Part shown: in pieces, positions 1 to 5,613 of the stretch
Numbering within the stretch: position 1 is the first letter of the stretch
Layout of the letters: every line of letters begins with the position of its first letter
NCBI GenBank assembly: GCA_003242195.1
Contig: QGUQ01000128.1
Location: 1-5,885 of the forward strand
Length of the DNA stretch: 5,885 bases
Reading direction: 5' to 3'
From: Bacillota bacterium
Lineage (GTDB): Bacteria; Bacillota; Sulfobacillia; Thermaerobacterales; Thermaerobacteraceae
The notes under the pieces: model-generated
What the model saw: the letters and a program-made list of their open reading frames with translations, nothing else
Told to the model about the DNA's origin: nothing
Database searches by the model: none
Position numbers and translations under genes: made by a program

Positions 1-281
1 CCGTGGCCCGCCCCACGCCCGTGTCGTGGCCCCCTCGTTCCCCGAAGCAGGCCCCCGCGCGGGCCCGGGTTTAGGGGGGAAAGGGGAGACAGGACCTCGC
101 CGCGGTCAGTAAAGGCGGCGGGGCGCGGCCGGCCGCCGCCGCCCCCCCCCCCCCGCCGCTCCGCCTGCTGCAAGCTGATCAGGTCCCGGACCGCCTGCGA
201 GCGCTCCAGGAGCGCCGCATCCAGGATGGCGATGACCTCCCGCAGCGGAACCACGACGTCGGAACCGATGTGCAGGAACAC
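1..281 (-). CDS. remB: RemB/YaaB-like DUF370 protein, partial (3' end outside window)
   Basis: This is a small DUF370-family protein; B. subtilis RemA and RemB of this family are DNA-binding regulators of biofilm-matrix and osmoprotection genes. Translation from a GTG at 281 gives MFLHIGSDVVVPLREVIAIL, the typical family start, followed by DAALLERSQAVRDLI. Residues 44-50 are seven glycines, encoded partly by a 13-base G run. After it the same frame reads FTDRGEVLSPLSP (residues 57-69), resembling the family's conserved ending of the T-D-x-G-x-V-Y-x-S-P-I-S type, so the frame as given looks native. No stop is met before the window edge (93 codons), so the end is unknown; the Gly/Arg-rich tail after residue 72 matches nothing I recognise. 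The start is supported by GGGAGG (290-295) 8 bases upstream. It lies 52 bases after the DciA-like gene, in the position yaaB/remB holds after recF in Bacillus. The family call is fairly sure; a matrix-regulator role is inference. Confidence 0.72.
   Translation of the reverse strand, partial: MFLHIGSDVVVPLREVIAILDAALLERSQAVRDLISLQQAERRGGGGGGGRPRPAAFTDRGEVLSPLSPLNPGPRGGLLRGTRGPRHGRGAGH
142..154. repeat. 13-base C/G homopolymer inside the DUF370 gene
   Basis: Thirteen consecutive C on the plus strand (G on the coding strand) lie within codons 43-47 of the DUF370 gene and continue into GCC repeats coding glycine. Such tracts are prone to slippage during replication and to miscounting during sequencing. 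With 13 bases the gene stays open and regains a family-like C-terminal motif. A shift into one alternative frame stops at 106-108, and into the other at 71-73, both before or without that motif. Confidence 0.95.
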
Positions 282-333
282 GCTCCCACCCTCCCCGCGT
301 CCCACCGCTTGCCGCGGCCCCGCCCACGACCCG

Positions 334-1320
334 CTAGGCGTCCCGGCGCGGCTGGCCGAAGAAGTGATCGTACAGGATCTGCAAGCCGGGACCGAGGGTT
401 TCCCGGACGGTACCCGGCTCAAGCCGGTCGGGGGGCAACCCGGCCCGCAGCATGACGTAGGCCAGCAACTGCTGTCGTGCTCCCGGCGGAGGACTCTCGC
501 CGGCCCGGAGGCGGAGGGCGCAGGCACGAAGCTGGGAGCGCCACTCCGCCAGCAACGCCGCCCGTTCTTCCCGGTACAGGCGCGCCAAGGCGCCAGCCGG
601 GGCGGTCCCCACCAGAGCCCTCTCCACTTCGGGATAGGCCAGCCATGGCTCCCGCCGGAGCAGGGCTCGTACTCGACGCCGCAGGCGCTCTTCCTCCGCG
701 GCGCGGCACGCGGGACACACCCGCTCCTCGGGGGCGGCATGCTGGGCGGCCGGACGAAAGGGGCACCCACATCGGGTGCAGACGGGCCATCCCTGCAAGC
801 GCGCCCGCTGCCGCCGCTGCCAGGCGGCCACCAGCCAGCGCCTGGCCGCTCTCCGTACCTCGGCGTCCCTCAGCTTGCCAAGGGAGGCCACCACCTGAGC
901 GGGTGCCTCCCCGGCAGGCGCCCCGCCCCCGCCAGAAACCGGCCCGGCACGATCCGGCCCCGGCCCGGCCGCGCCGGCCGGCTCCGGCCGATTCCCCGCC
1001 GCCCGCCCCGGCGAGCGGCCGTGGACGAAGCGGATGTCCCTCACCAGCTCGCTGCCGACGGCCCTGTTCAAGTCCTTGATGATGCCTGCCTTGAAGAAGG
1101 CCAGCTGCTGCGCCCAGCCGGCGTGCTCGACGGCTACCACCAGCTCGCTGCCGGACAGGCGAACGGGGCGTGCCCGCGCCGCGATTTCGGGACCGACCAC
1201 CCGGTCCCATTCCGACAGGACGCGCTGCCGCGCCAGGCGGGCTTCGAGACCCATCCGGCGGATCAGCGCCTCCAGGGCCCGATCCAGTCGCTCGGTGTGG
1301 GCGGCGCGCGTATCGTTCAC
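334..1320 (-). CDS. DciA-like DUF721 protein with C-terminal zinc ribbon
   Basis: Residues 1-102 form a DUF721/DciA domain. Recognisable pieces are VLSEWDRVVGPEIAARARPV (34-53), LVVAVEHAGWAQQLAFFKAG (60-79) and VRDIRF (93-98). DciA proteins interact with and help load the replicative helicase DnaB in bacteria lacking DnaC-type loaders, so a replication-initiation role is the best inference. A Pro/Gly/Ala-rich linker follows (about 103-142). The second half is not part of minimal DciA: it has paired cysteines C181-x2-C184 (plus C186) and C202-x2-C205, spaced like a zinc ribbon, then an Arg/Glu/Leu-rich helical region to the end. At 328 residues it is much longer than many DUF721 proteins. The GTG start overlaps the recF stop by 4 bases (GTGA, 1317-1320), with GGAGG at 1328-1332 seven bases upstream, so translation is probably coupled to recF. 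The domain call is strong; the function of the extension is unknown. Confidence 0.85.
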   Translation of the reverse strand: MNDTRAAHTERLDRALEALIRRMGLEARLARQRVLSEWDRVVGPEIAARARPVRLSGSELVVAVEHAGWAQQLAFFKAGIIKDLNRAVGSELVRDIRFVHGRSPGRAAGNRPEPAGAAGPGPDRAGPVSGGGGAPAGEAPAQVVASLGKLRDAEVRRAARRWLVAAWQRRQRARLQGWPVCTRCGCPFRPAAQHAAPEERVCPACRAAEEERLRRRVRALLRREPWLAYPEVERALVGTAPAGALARLYREERAALLAEWRSQLRACALRLRAGESPPPGARQQLLAYVMLRAGLPPDRLEPGTVRETLGPGLQILYDHFFGQPRRDA

Positions 1321-2465
1321 GCCGTTCCCTCCCTGCCGCCGGTGCCGTCCCCCGCAACGGTGGCAGCGCTTCTGGCCGCGTCAAGGGGCAGGCGGATGAC
1401 GCGGGCTGCCGCGTCCGGGGGCTCGGTGGCGGTCAGCAGAACCTGGTCGCAAGCCGTCACCGATGCCAGCAATCGTTCCCGCCGCTGGTGGTCGAGCTCC
1501 GACAAGACGTCGTCCAGGAGGAGCACGGGCGTGCGACCGGTCAGCTCCCGGAGGAGGGTCACCTCGGCCAGCTTCAGGGCCAGCACCAGCGAGCGCTGCT
1601 GGCCCTGGGAAGCGTAGGCCCGCGCGTCCCGACCTCCGATGAGGATCTGGAAGTCGTCCCGCTGGGGGCCCCAGAGGGTGACGCCCCGGGCGATCTCCTG
1701 AGGCCGCAAGCGCTCTAGTGCGGGCGGTGAGCCTTCCGTCGCCACGCCGGTCTCCTCCGTACCCTCCCCGCCTTCGTCCCCGAGCCGGTACATGAGAGCC
1801 ACCGGGTCGCCCCCACCCCCCAGGTCCCGCGCCGCCGCATCCACCAGGGGGGCCAGGCGCTGGAGGATCTTCCTGCGCCACCGGCGGATCTCAAGGCCGC
1901 GGGTCACGAGGGGTTCGTCCCACGCCTCCAGCAACGACGCGGCCGCGCGGCCGGCGCGGACCTCGCGGAGCAACTCGTTTCGTTGCAACAGCACCCGGTG
2001 GTATTCCTGAAGCTGCGCGGCGTACCGCGGGGACAACTGGACCAGCAACCGGTCGAGAAAAGCGCGACGCAACGCAGGGCCGTGCTTGATCAGAGCCAAC
2101 GCGTCGGGGGCGAAGTAGACCAACGGCAGGACACCGTGCAGATCGGCCAGCCGCTGGCGCTTGCGGCCGTCGATGCGCAGCGCCTTACCGTGGCGCCGGT
2201 GACATGCCATCTCGATGACCCGCTTGCCGAGGGCGGGGTCCTCCCACTCGAGCCGCACGTAACAGGCCTCGGCGCCGAAACGGATCAAGTCCGTGTCCCG
2301 AGCGGTCCGCGGCGACCCGCCGGTACCGGCGAAGTAGATCGCTTCCAGCAGGTTGGTCTTTCCTACCGCATTGGGCCCCACCAGGGCGATCAGGCCGGGA
2401 TCGAGGTCGAGCTCGGCGCGATGATAGCTGCGAAAGTCCCGCAGCACGACTCGCCGGATGAACAC
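1317..2465 (-). CDS. recF: DNA replication/repair protein RecF
   Basis: RecF is an SMC-like ABC ATPase that works with RecO and RecR to load RecA on single-stranded gaps and to protect stalled forks. Numbering from the chosen start: the N-terminus FIRRVVLRDFRSY is typical; Walker A is GPNAVGKT (30-37); the family stretch LPLVYFAPDALALIKHGP is at 113-130; the ABC signature SQGQQR is at 286-291; Walker B/D-loop VLLLDDVLSELD is at 314-325. At 382 residues it is slightly longer than usual (about 360-370), owing to a Gly/Glu/Thr-rich insert near 229-247 and a low-complexity tail. I chose the GTG at 2465 because family similarity begins there and AGGGGG (2473-2478) lies 7 bases upstream. The open frame extends to an ATG at 2546, but that would overlap dnaN and add 27 low-complexity residues. 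It follows dnaN by 37 bases and overlaps the next gene by 4. Confidence 0.96.
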   Translation of the reverse strand: MFIRRVVLRDFRSYHRAELDLDPGLIALVGPNAVGKTNLLEAIYFAGTGGSPRTARDTDLIRFGAEACYVRLEWEDPALGKRVIEMACHRRHGKALRIDGRKRQRLADLHGVLPLVYFAPDALALIKHGPALRRAFLDRLLVQLSPRYAAQLQEYHRVLLQRNELLREVRAGRAAASLLEAWDEPLVTRGLEIRRWRRKILQRLAPLVDAAARDLGGGGDPVALMYRLGDEGGEGTEETGVATEGSPPALERLRPQEIARGVTLWGPQRDDFQILIGGRDARAYASQGQQRSLVLALKLAEVTLLRELTGRTPVLLLDDVLSELDHQRRERLLASVTACDQVLLTATEPPDAAARVIRLPLDAARSAATVAGDGTGGREGTA

Positions 2466-2502
2466 ACCACGACCCCCTAGCCTGCCACCCGGGCCCGCCG
2501 GT

Positions 2503-3615
2503 TCAGGAGAGCTTGACCGGGAGAACGATGTAGAAGAAGCCGTCATCGCCGACGCCGCGGAGGCGGCTGGCCTTGAGCGGCTCCGTCAACTCAAAGTATA
2601 CCTCGTCCGTGTCGATGACCTTGAGACCATCGATGAGATAACGGGCATTGAAGCCGATGACCATGCCCTCACCCTCGACCTCGGCCGGAACCTCTTCCCG
2701 CGCCTCGCCGATCTCGGGGTCGCTGGCGGTGATGACCACGTGCCCCGGTTCGACGGTCAGGCGAATGAGCCATCGCGCCCCCTGACGCGAATCGGAGAGC
2801 AAGGAGGCGCGCTCGCAGGCCTCCTGGAACGCCCGCGTCGCCATGCGCACCCGCGTGGGGTACTCGGAGGGCACCAGATCCAGTACGTTGGGATACTGCC
2901 CCTCGATGATGCGGGAGATGAGGCGCACCTCTCCCAGCTGGAAGCCCACCTGGTTGTTGTCGATGACCAGGCGACCGATCCCCTCCTCGGGTAGCAAGCG
3001 CGCCACCTCCGCCAGGCTGCGGCCGGGGATCACCAGCGATCCCGCCTCGCCCTCCACCGGGCGTTCCAGCTCCCCCTGGCACACGGCGATGCGGAAGCCA
3101 TCGGTGGCGATGGCGCGCAGCCTGTTGCCGTTGAGCTCGAGGGATACGCCCGTCAGGATGGGCCGGGTCTCATCATGGGAGACGGCGAAGGTCGTACGGC
3201 GCAGGACCCCGCGCAGGAAGTCCGGGTCGAAGACCACCGTGCTCCCCGCCGCCAGGCGCGGCACGGCCGGGAACAGGCGAGGCGCCATACCGTGAATGGT
3301 GAAGCGCGAGCGCTGCCAGGAAAGGGAGGCGCGGTGGTTGTCGTCCACCTCGATGCGGACCTCGCCCTCGTCCAAGCGCCGGACGAGCTCGGCAAAGTGG
3401 CGCCCGGGCAGGACGACGGAGCCTTCTTCTTCCACCCGGGCGGGTGCCAGGACCTCGATGGCGATCTCCAGGTCGGTGGCGATCAAGCGAAGCTGTTCGG
3501 GCTCGGCGATCAAGAGGACGCCCGCCAGTGCGGGCAAGGTGGAACGGGTCGCCACCGCTCGCGTGGCCACCTGGAGGGCGGCCTGCAGGTCGTTCTGATC
3601 GATGGTCAGGCGCAA
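2503..3615 (-). CDS. dnaN: DNA polymerase III subunit beta (sliding clamp)
   Basis: DnaN is the ring-shaped dimeric clamp that tethers polymerase III and other replication and repair proteins to DNA. The 370-residue length and three-domain clamp pattern are standard. Visible hallmarks are the start MRLTIDQNDLQAALQ, ATRSTLPALAGV (21-32), LPGRHFAELVR (69-79), TRPILTGVSLE (150-160), ATDGFRIA (170-177), IEGQYPN (237-243), FNARYLIDGL (322-331) and the end FYIVLPVKLS. The binding-cleft segment usually reads TDGHRL; here it is TDGFRI. The start codon is TTG, chosen because family similarity begins exactly there and GGAGG (3626-3630) lies 10 bases upstream. It is probably the first gene of the dnaN-recF-dciA-DUF370 unit and is separated from dnaA by a 405-base origin-like spacer. 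I found no convincing promoter of its own. Confidence 0.98.
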   Translation of the reverse strand: MRLTIDQNDLQAALQVATRAVATRSTLPALAGVLLIAEPEQLRLIATDLEIAIEVLAPARVEEEGSVVLPGRHFAELVRRLDEGEVRIEVDDNHRASLSWQRSRFTIHGMAPRLFPAVPRLAAGSTVVFDPDFLRGVLRRTTFAVSHDETRPILTGVSLELNGNRLRAIATDGFRIAVCQGELERPVEGEAGSLVIPGRSLAEVARLLPEEGIGRLVIDNNQVGFQLGEVRLISRIIEGQYPNVLDLVPSEYPTRVRMATRAFQEACERASLLSDSRQGARWLIRLTVEPGHVVITASDPEIGEAREEVPAEVEGEGMVIGFNARYLIDGLKVIDTDEVYFELTEPLKASRLRGVGDDGFFYIVLPVKLS

Positions 3616-3651
3616 CGTGACGGTTCCTCCCCCGTGGGACCCGGCCGCGGG

Positions 3652-3661
3652 TTGTGCACAA
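3652..3661. promoter_or_regulatory. Palindromic DnaA-box-like site
   Basis: TTGTGCACAA is a perfect 10-base palindrome. Read on either strand it differs from the TTATNCACA consensus at one position. It lies 37 bases upstream of the dnaN start codon, so a bound protein could affect dnaN expression as well as origin structure. Confidence 0.5.
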
Positions 3662-3735
3662 GCGGCCGGCGTGGAATCGGTCTACGAACTCCTTCATAAA
3701 CATACCGTAGAAGCCGTATTAGGCGCTGTGGGTTC

Positions 3736-3744
3736 TGTGCATAA
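3736..3744 (-). promoter_or_regulatory. DnaA box, consensus (TTATGCACA)
   Basis: TGTGCATAA on the plus strand is TTATGCACA on the minus strand, a full match to TTATNCACA. It borders the AT-richer island at 3691-3720 on the dnaN side and the hairpin at 3751-3770 on the dnaA side. Confidence 0.85.
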
Positions 3745-3750
3745 GCCCCG

Positions 3751-3770
3751 CCAGGCGGCTTGTCGCCTGG
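3751..3770. other. Small hairpin in oriC spacer
   Basis: CCAGGCG and CGCCTGG form a perfect 7-bp stem around a 6-base loop (GCTTGT). No T-run follows on either strand, so it is not a typical terminator. It separates the consensus DnaA box at 3736-3744 from the box pair at 3780-3799. Confidence 0.5.
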
Positions 3771-3779
3771 TGTCGGAAA

Positions 3780-3799
3780 AGGGGATAACCTGTCGATAA
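3780..3799 (-). promoter_or_regulatory. Tandem degenerate DnaA boxes, 11-bp spacing
   Basis: On the minus strand TTATCGACA (3791-3799, one mismatch) and TTATCCCCT (3780-3788, two mismatches) follow each other with a 2-base gap, both in the same orientation. Confidence 0.5.
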
Positions 3800-3810
3800 C
3801 GGGGCTCCCC

Positions 3811-3819
3811 TTCTCCACA
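3811..3819 (+). promoter_or_regulatory. Near-consensus DnaA box (TTCTCCACA)
   Basis: One mismatch to TTATNCACA, at position 3. It sits between the minus-strand pair at 3780-3799 and the plus-strand array at 3849-3892. Confidence 0.45.
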
Positions 3820-3848
3820 CCTGCCCAGCCTTGGCCGTCGCCCGCGCG

Positions 3849-3892
3849 TTGTCCCCACGTCATGCACCGTGGCGTCCACGGCCTTGTCCACA
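3849..3892 (+). promoter_or_regulatory. Array of four degenerate DnaA sites at 11-12 bp steps
   Basis: Four plus-strand 9-mers begin at 3849 (TTGTCCCCA), 3860 (TCATGCACC), 3872 (GCGTCCACG) and 3884 (TTGTCCACA). The last has one mismatch to consensus, the first two have two each, and the third is weaker. Steps are 11, 12 and 12 bp, about one helical turn. The last box is also the centre of a small inverted repeat, CCTTGT-CC-ACAAGG (3882-3895). Confidence 0.45.
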
Positions 3893-3941
3893 AGGAGGAC
3901 CGCCCTTGCCCTCGGCACGCGCGCCGGACCTTGGCGGGAAG

Positions 3942-4000
3942 GGCGGGACCGCCGCCCGGGGCAGGCCCCGTCCACAGGGCCTGGGTGGGGCGGTCCCGCC
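3942..4000 (-). terminator. Nested GC-rich hairpin after dnaA, possible terminator
   Basis: A perfect 12-bp inverted repeat (3942-3953 with 3989-4000) encloses a second 7-bp stem (3962-3968 with 3977-3983) whose 8-base loop contains TCCACA. It begins 20 bases after the dnaA stop, the right place for a dnaA terminator. No clear U-tract follows on the minus strand, so it may only slow transcription or stabilise the mRNA end. A structural role in the origin is also possible. Confidence 0.5.
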
Positions 4001-4020
4001 GTGGTCCGGTCGCGGGCGGT

Positions 4021-5382
4021 TCACGACTTGCGGACCAGTTCCATCAGCTCCCGCACCTGCCGGTTGAGGTGCGGGTCGTTGCGCATGTCCTGGCTGATCT
4101 TCTCGTAGGCGTGGAGGACGGTGGTGTGGTCGCGTCCGCCGAACTCCTCGCCGATCTTGGGCAGGGACGCGTCCGTCAGTTCGCGGCACAGGTACATGGC
4201 CACTTGCCTCGGGAAGGCGATGGCGCGGGTGCGCCGCCGCGCCTTCAGGTCCCGCACCTTGATGCCGTAATAGTTGGCCACCACCTCCTGGATGCGGGCG
4301 ATGGTGACCTTCTGAGCCCGCGGGGGCGGCAGGATGTCCTTCAGCACCTCGGTGGCCAGGTCCAGGTCGATCTCGTGATTGGTCAGCGAGGCGAAGGCCA
4401 CGAGCCGGATCAACGCCCCTTCCAGCTCGCGGATGTTGGTGTCGATGCGTTCGGCGATGAAGGCGATGACGTCGTCGGGCACGCGCAGCTTCTCCAGTTG
4501 CGCCTTCTTCCGCAGGATGGCGACCCGCGTCTCGAAGTCCGGGGGTTGGATGTCCGAGATGAGGCCCCACTCGAACCGCGAGCGCAGGCGCTCCTCGAGG
4601 GTGGGGATCTCCTTGGGCGGCCTGTCGCTGGAGATCACGATCTGCCGGTTGGCCTCGTGGAGCGCATTGAAGGTGTGGAAGAACTCCTCCTGGGTGCTCT
4701 CCTTGCCGGCGAGGAACTGGATGTCGTCGACGAGGAGCACGTCCACGTTGCGGTAGCGGTTTCGGAACTCCAGCGTCTTGCCGTCCCGGATGGCGTTGAT
4801 CATCTCGTTGGTGAAGGTCTCGCAGGAGACGTAGGCGACGCGGCTGCCGTGCTTGCGCAGGACGTGGTGGGCGATCGCCTGCATGAGGTGGGTCTTCCCC
4901 AACCCCACCCCGCCGTAGATGAACAGCGGGTTGTACGTGCGGGCCGGCGCCTCGGCCACGGCCAGGGCGGCGGCGTGGGCCAGCCGGTTGCCGGATCCCG
5001 TCACGAAGGTCTCGAAGGTGTACTTGGGATTCAGAGGCTGGGACAGGGTCCGCCAGGAGGAGGCCGCCTCAGCGGGCACGAAGGTGTCGAGGGCCGCCGC
5101 GGCGTGATGGTTACCGCCCTGCGCCGGCGACGGGTCGACCACCACGTCGAGACGGATGTCCCGGCCCAGGACCATGCGCACGGCCTCGATGATGGCCCCG
5201 GCACAGCGCTCTAGCACCCAGTCCCTGGCGAACTGGTTGGGAACGGCGAGGACCAGGGTTTGGTCGTCAAGGGAAACGGGCCGCGTGTTACGCAGCCATG
5301 CCTCATAGGTTGGTCGCGTCAACTGCCGTTCGATGAGCTGCAAGGCCTCCGCCCATACTTCGGCCAGCTCGCCCTTCACCAC
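4021..5382 (-). CDS. dnaA: Chromosomal replication initiator protein DnaA
   Basis: DnaA binds DnaA boxes at oriC, forms an ATP-dependent filament, opens the duplex and recruits the replicative helicase. All four domains are present in 453 residues. Domain I (about 1-85) is the helicase/partner-binding region, with LAEVWAEALQLIERQLTRPT. A short Pro/Ala-rich linker follows (about 85-115). The AAA+ domain begins near LNPKYTFETFV (117-127): Walker A GGVGLGKT is at 157-164, Walker B LLVDD at 216-220, the likely arginine finger R269 in ERLRSRFEWGL, and sensor 2 R318 in NIRELEGAL. Domain IV has the DNA-binding helix-turn-helix with signature GGRDHTTVLHA (415-425). No key residue is missing. The GTG start at 5382 has AGGAGG 8 bases upstream; a second GTG follows directly. 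It is flanked on both sides by DnaA boxes, one overlapping a candidate promoter, which suggests autoregulation. Confidence 0.99.
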   Translation of the reverse strand: MVKGELAEVWAEALQLIERQLTRPTYEAWLRNTRPVSLDDQTLVLAVPNQFARDWVLERCAGAIIEAVRMVLGRDIRLDVVVDPSPAQGGNHHAAAALDTFVPAEAASSWRTLSQPLNPKYTFETFVTGSGNRLAHAAALAVAEAPARTYNPLFIYGGVGLGKTHLMQAIAHHVLRKHGSRVAYVSCETFTNEMINAIRDGKTLEFRNRYRNVDVLLVDDIQFLAGKESTQEEFFHTFNALHEANRQIVISSDRPPKEIPTLEERLRSRFEWGLISDIQPPDFETRVAILRKKAQLEKLRVPDDVIAFIAERIDTNIRELEGALIRLVAFASLTNHEIDLDLATEVLKDILPPPRAQKVTIARIQEVVANYYGIKVRDLKARRRTRAIAFPRQVAMYLCRELTDASLPKIGEEFGGRDHTTVLHAYEKISQDMRNDPHLNRQVRELMELVRKS

Positions 5383-5390
5383 GGCACGGT

Positions 5391-5396
5391 CCTCCT
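5391..5396 (-). promoter_or_regulatory. dnaA ribosome binding site (AGGAGG)
   Basis: CCTCCT on the plus strand reads AGGAGG on the coding strand, 8 bases before the GTG start. The perfect Shine-Dalgarno sequence decides the start in the absence of an ATG. Confidence 0.85.
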
Positions 5397-5411
5397 AACC
5401 AGTGTGCGGTT

Positions 5412-5420
5412 TGTGGATAA
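5412..5420 (-). promoter_or_regulatory. DnaA box, consensus (TTATCCACA), 30 bases before dnaA
   Basis: TGTGGATAA on the plus strand is the strongest DnaA box sequence, TTATCCACA, on the minus strand. It overlaps the -10 of a candidate dnaA promoter. A related TGTGGAAGC follows at 5423-5431, again one 11-bp step away, retaining only the CCACA half. Confidence 0.9.
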
Positions 5421-5446
5421 CCTGTGGAAGCATGGGGGTACGTCAA
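5417..5446 (-). promoter_or_regulatory. Candidate dnaA promoter overlapping a DnaA box
   Basis: On the minus strand a -35-like TTGACG (5441-5446, five of six to TTGACA) is followed after 18 bases by GGTTAT (5417-5422, three of six to TATAAT). The -10 overlaps the consensus DnaA box at 5412-5420, an arrangement suited to autorepression by DnaA. The weak -10 makes the call tentative. Confidence 0.35.
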
Positions 5447-5496
5447 ACCGCGGTCTTTCAAGCCTTCCGGCGATCACGGTGCGGTCCTTCAGCGCA

Positions 5497-5527
5497 TTGT
5501 CCACCGTTGATCCACAAGCTATCCACA
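5497..5527 (+). promoter_or_regulatory. Three tandem DnaA boxes at exact 11-bp spacing
   Basis: TTGTCCACC (5497-5505, two mismatches), TGATCCACA (5508-5516, one mismatch) and CTATCCACA (5519-5527, one mismatch) are in the same orientation, each separated by 2 bases. This is the densest in-phase DnaA-site group in the window. Confidence 0.7.
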
Positions 5528-5533
5528 TGGCCC

Positions 5534-5584
5534 CTAACGCAAAAAGACCCTTCCACCGTCCCCGGCGGGGCGGTGGAAGGTCAT
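5534..5584 (-). CDS. Possible 16-residue leader peptide ORF upstream of dnaA
   Basis: On the minus strand an ATG at 5584 opens MTFHRPAGDGGRVFLR and stops with TAG at 5534-5536. GGAGG (5589-5593) lies 4 bases upstream, slightly short for a ribosome binding site but plausible. The ORF covers the whole hairpin and U-tract at 5541-5582 and ends just past it, about 24 bases after the likely start point of the TATAAT at 5614-5619. That arrangement resembles leader peptides of attenuators, but such a short ORF can arise by chance and the peptide has no run of a regulatory amino acid. Confidence 0.22.
   Translation of the reverse strand: MTFHRPAGDGGRVFLR
5541..5582 (-). terminator. Intrinsic terminator-like hairpin upstream of dnaA
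   Basis: CCTTCCACCG (5549-5558) pairs perfectly with CGGTGGAAGG (5571-5580). The stem extends inward by one G-U and three G-C pairs to a 4-base loop (5563-5566). On the minus strand the stem is followed by GTCTTTTTG, five T at 5541-5545. This is a good rho-independent terminator reading toward dnaA, about 160 bases before its start. As the likely right-hand neighbour is divergent, it may end a short leader RNA or act as an attenuator. Confidence 0.7.
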
Positions 5585-5613
5585 TCAGCCTCCGTCCGCA
5601 GTAGGAGGGGGAA

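Larger units (their letters stand above)
3616..4020. other. dnaA-dnaN spacer, probable downstream half of bipartite oriC
   Basis: These 405 bases hold no credible gene. They carry one consensus DnaA box (3736-3744), several near-consensus boxes on both strands, an AT-richer island at about 3691-3720 (18 of 30 bases A/T in otherwise GC-rich DNA), and two hairpins. In B. subtilis and relatives the origin is split by dnaA, and the unwinding element lies in the dnaA-dnaN spacer, so the same layout is inferred here. The AT island next to the consensus box is the best candidate for duplex opening in this half. Confidence 0.8.

Noticed and set aside
106..327. Minus-strand open frame of 73 codons across the DUF370 start
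   Set aside because: Its frame is one off the DUF370 frame; the conserved MFLHIGSDVVVP start is read only from the GTG at 281.
419..1384. Minus-strand open frame of 321 codons overlapping the DciA-like gene
   Set aside because: It is a shifted-frame shadow with low-complexity Gly/Arg/Ala content; the alternative frame has DUF721 and zinc-ribbon motifs.
226..1617. Plus-strand open frame of 463 codons opposite the DciA-like gene and recF
   Set aside because: It is antisense to two genes with recognisable domains, and its Pro/Arg/Gly-rich translation has no protein character; long antisense frames are expected in GC-rich DNA.
1317..2546. Longer recF beginning at the ATG at 2546
   Set aside because: It would overlap dnaN by 44 bases and add 27 Ser/Pro/Gly-rich residues with no family similarity; the GTG at 2465 has a ribosome binding site and the conserved N-terminus.
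3694..3975. Minus-strand open frames of 93 and 95 codons in the dnaA-dnaN spacer
   Set aside because: They cover DnaA boxes and the dnaA terminator region, lack a convincing ribosome binding site and show no family similarity.
3760..5214. Plus-strand open frame of 484 codons opposite dnaA and into the origin spacer
   Set aside because: It is the mirror of dnaA, repetitive in Asp/Val/Gly/Leu, with no domain, and would run through DnaA boxes.
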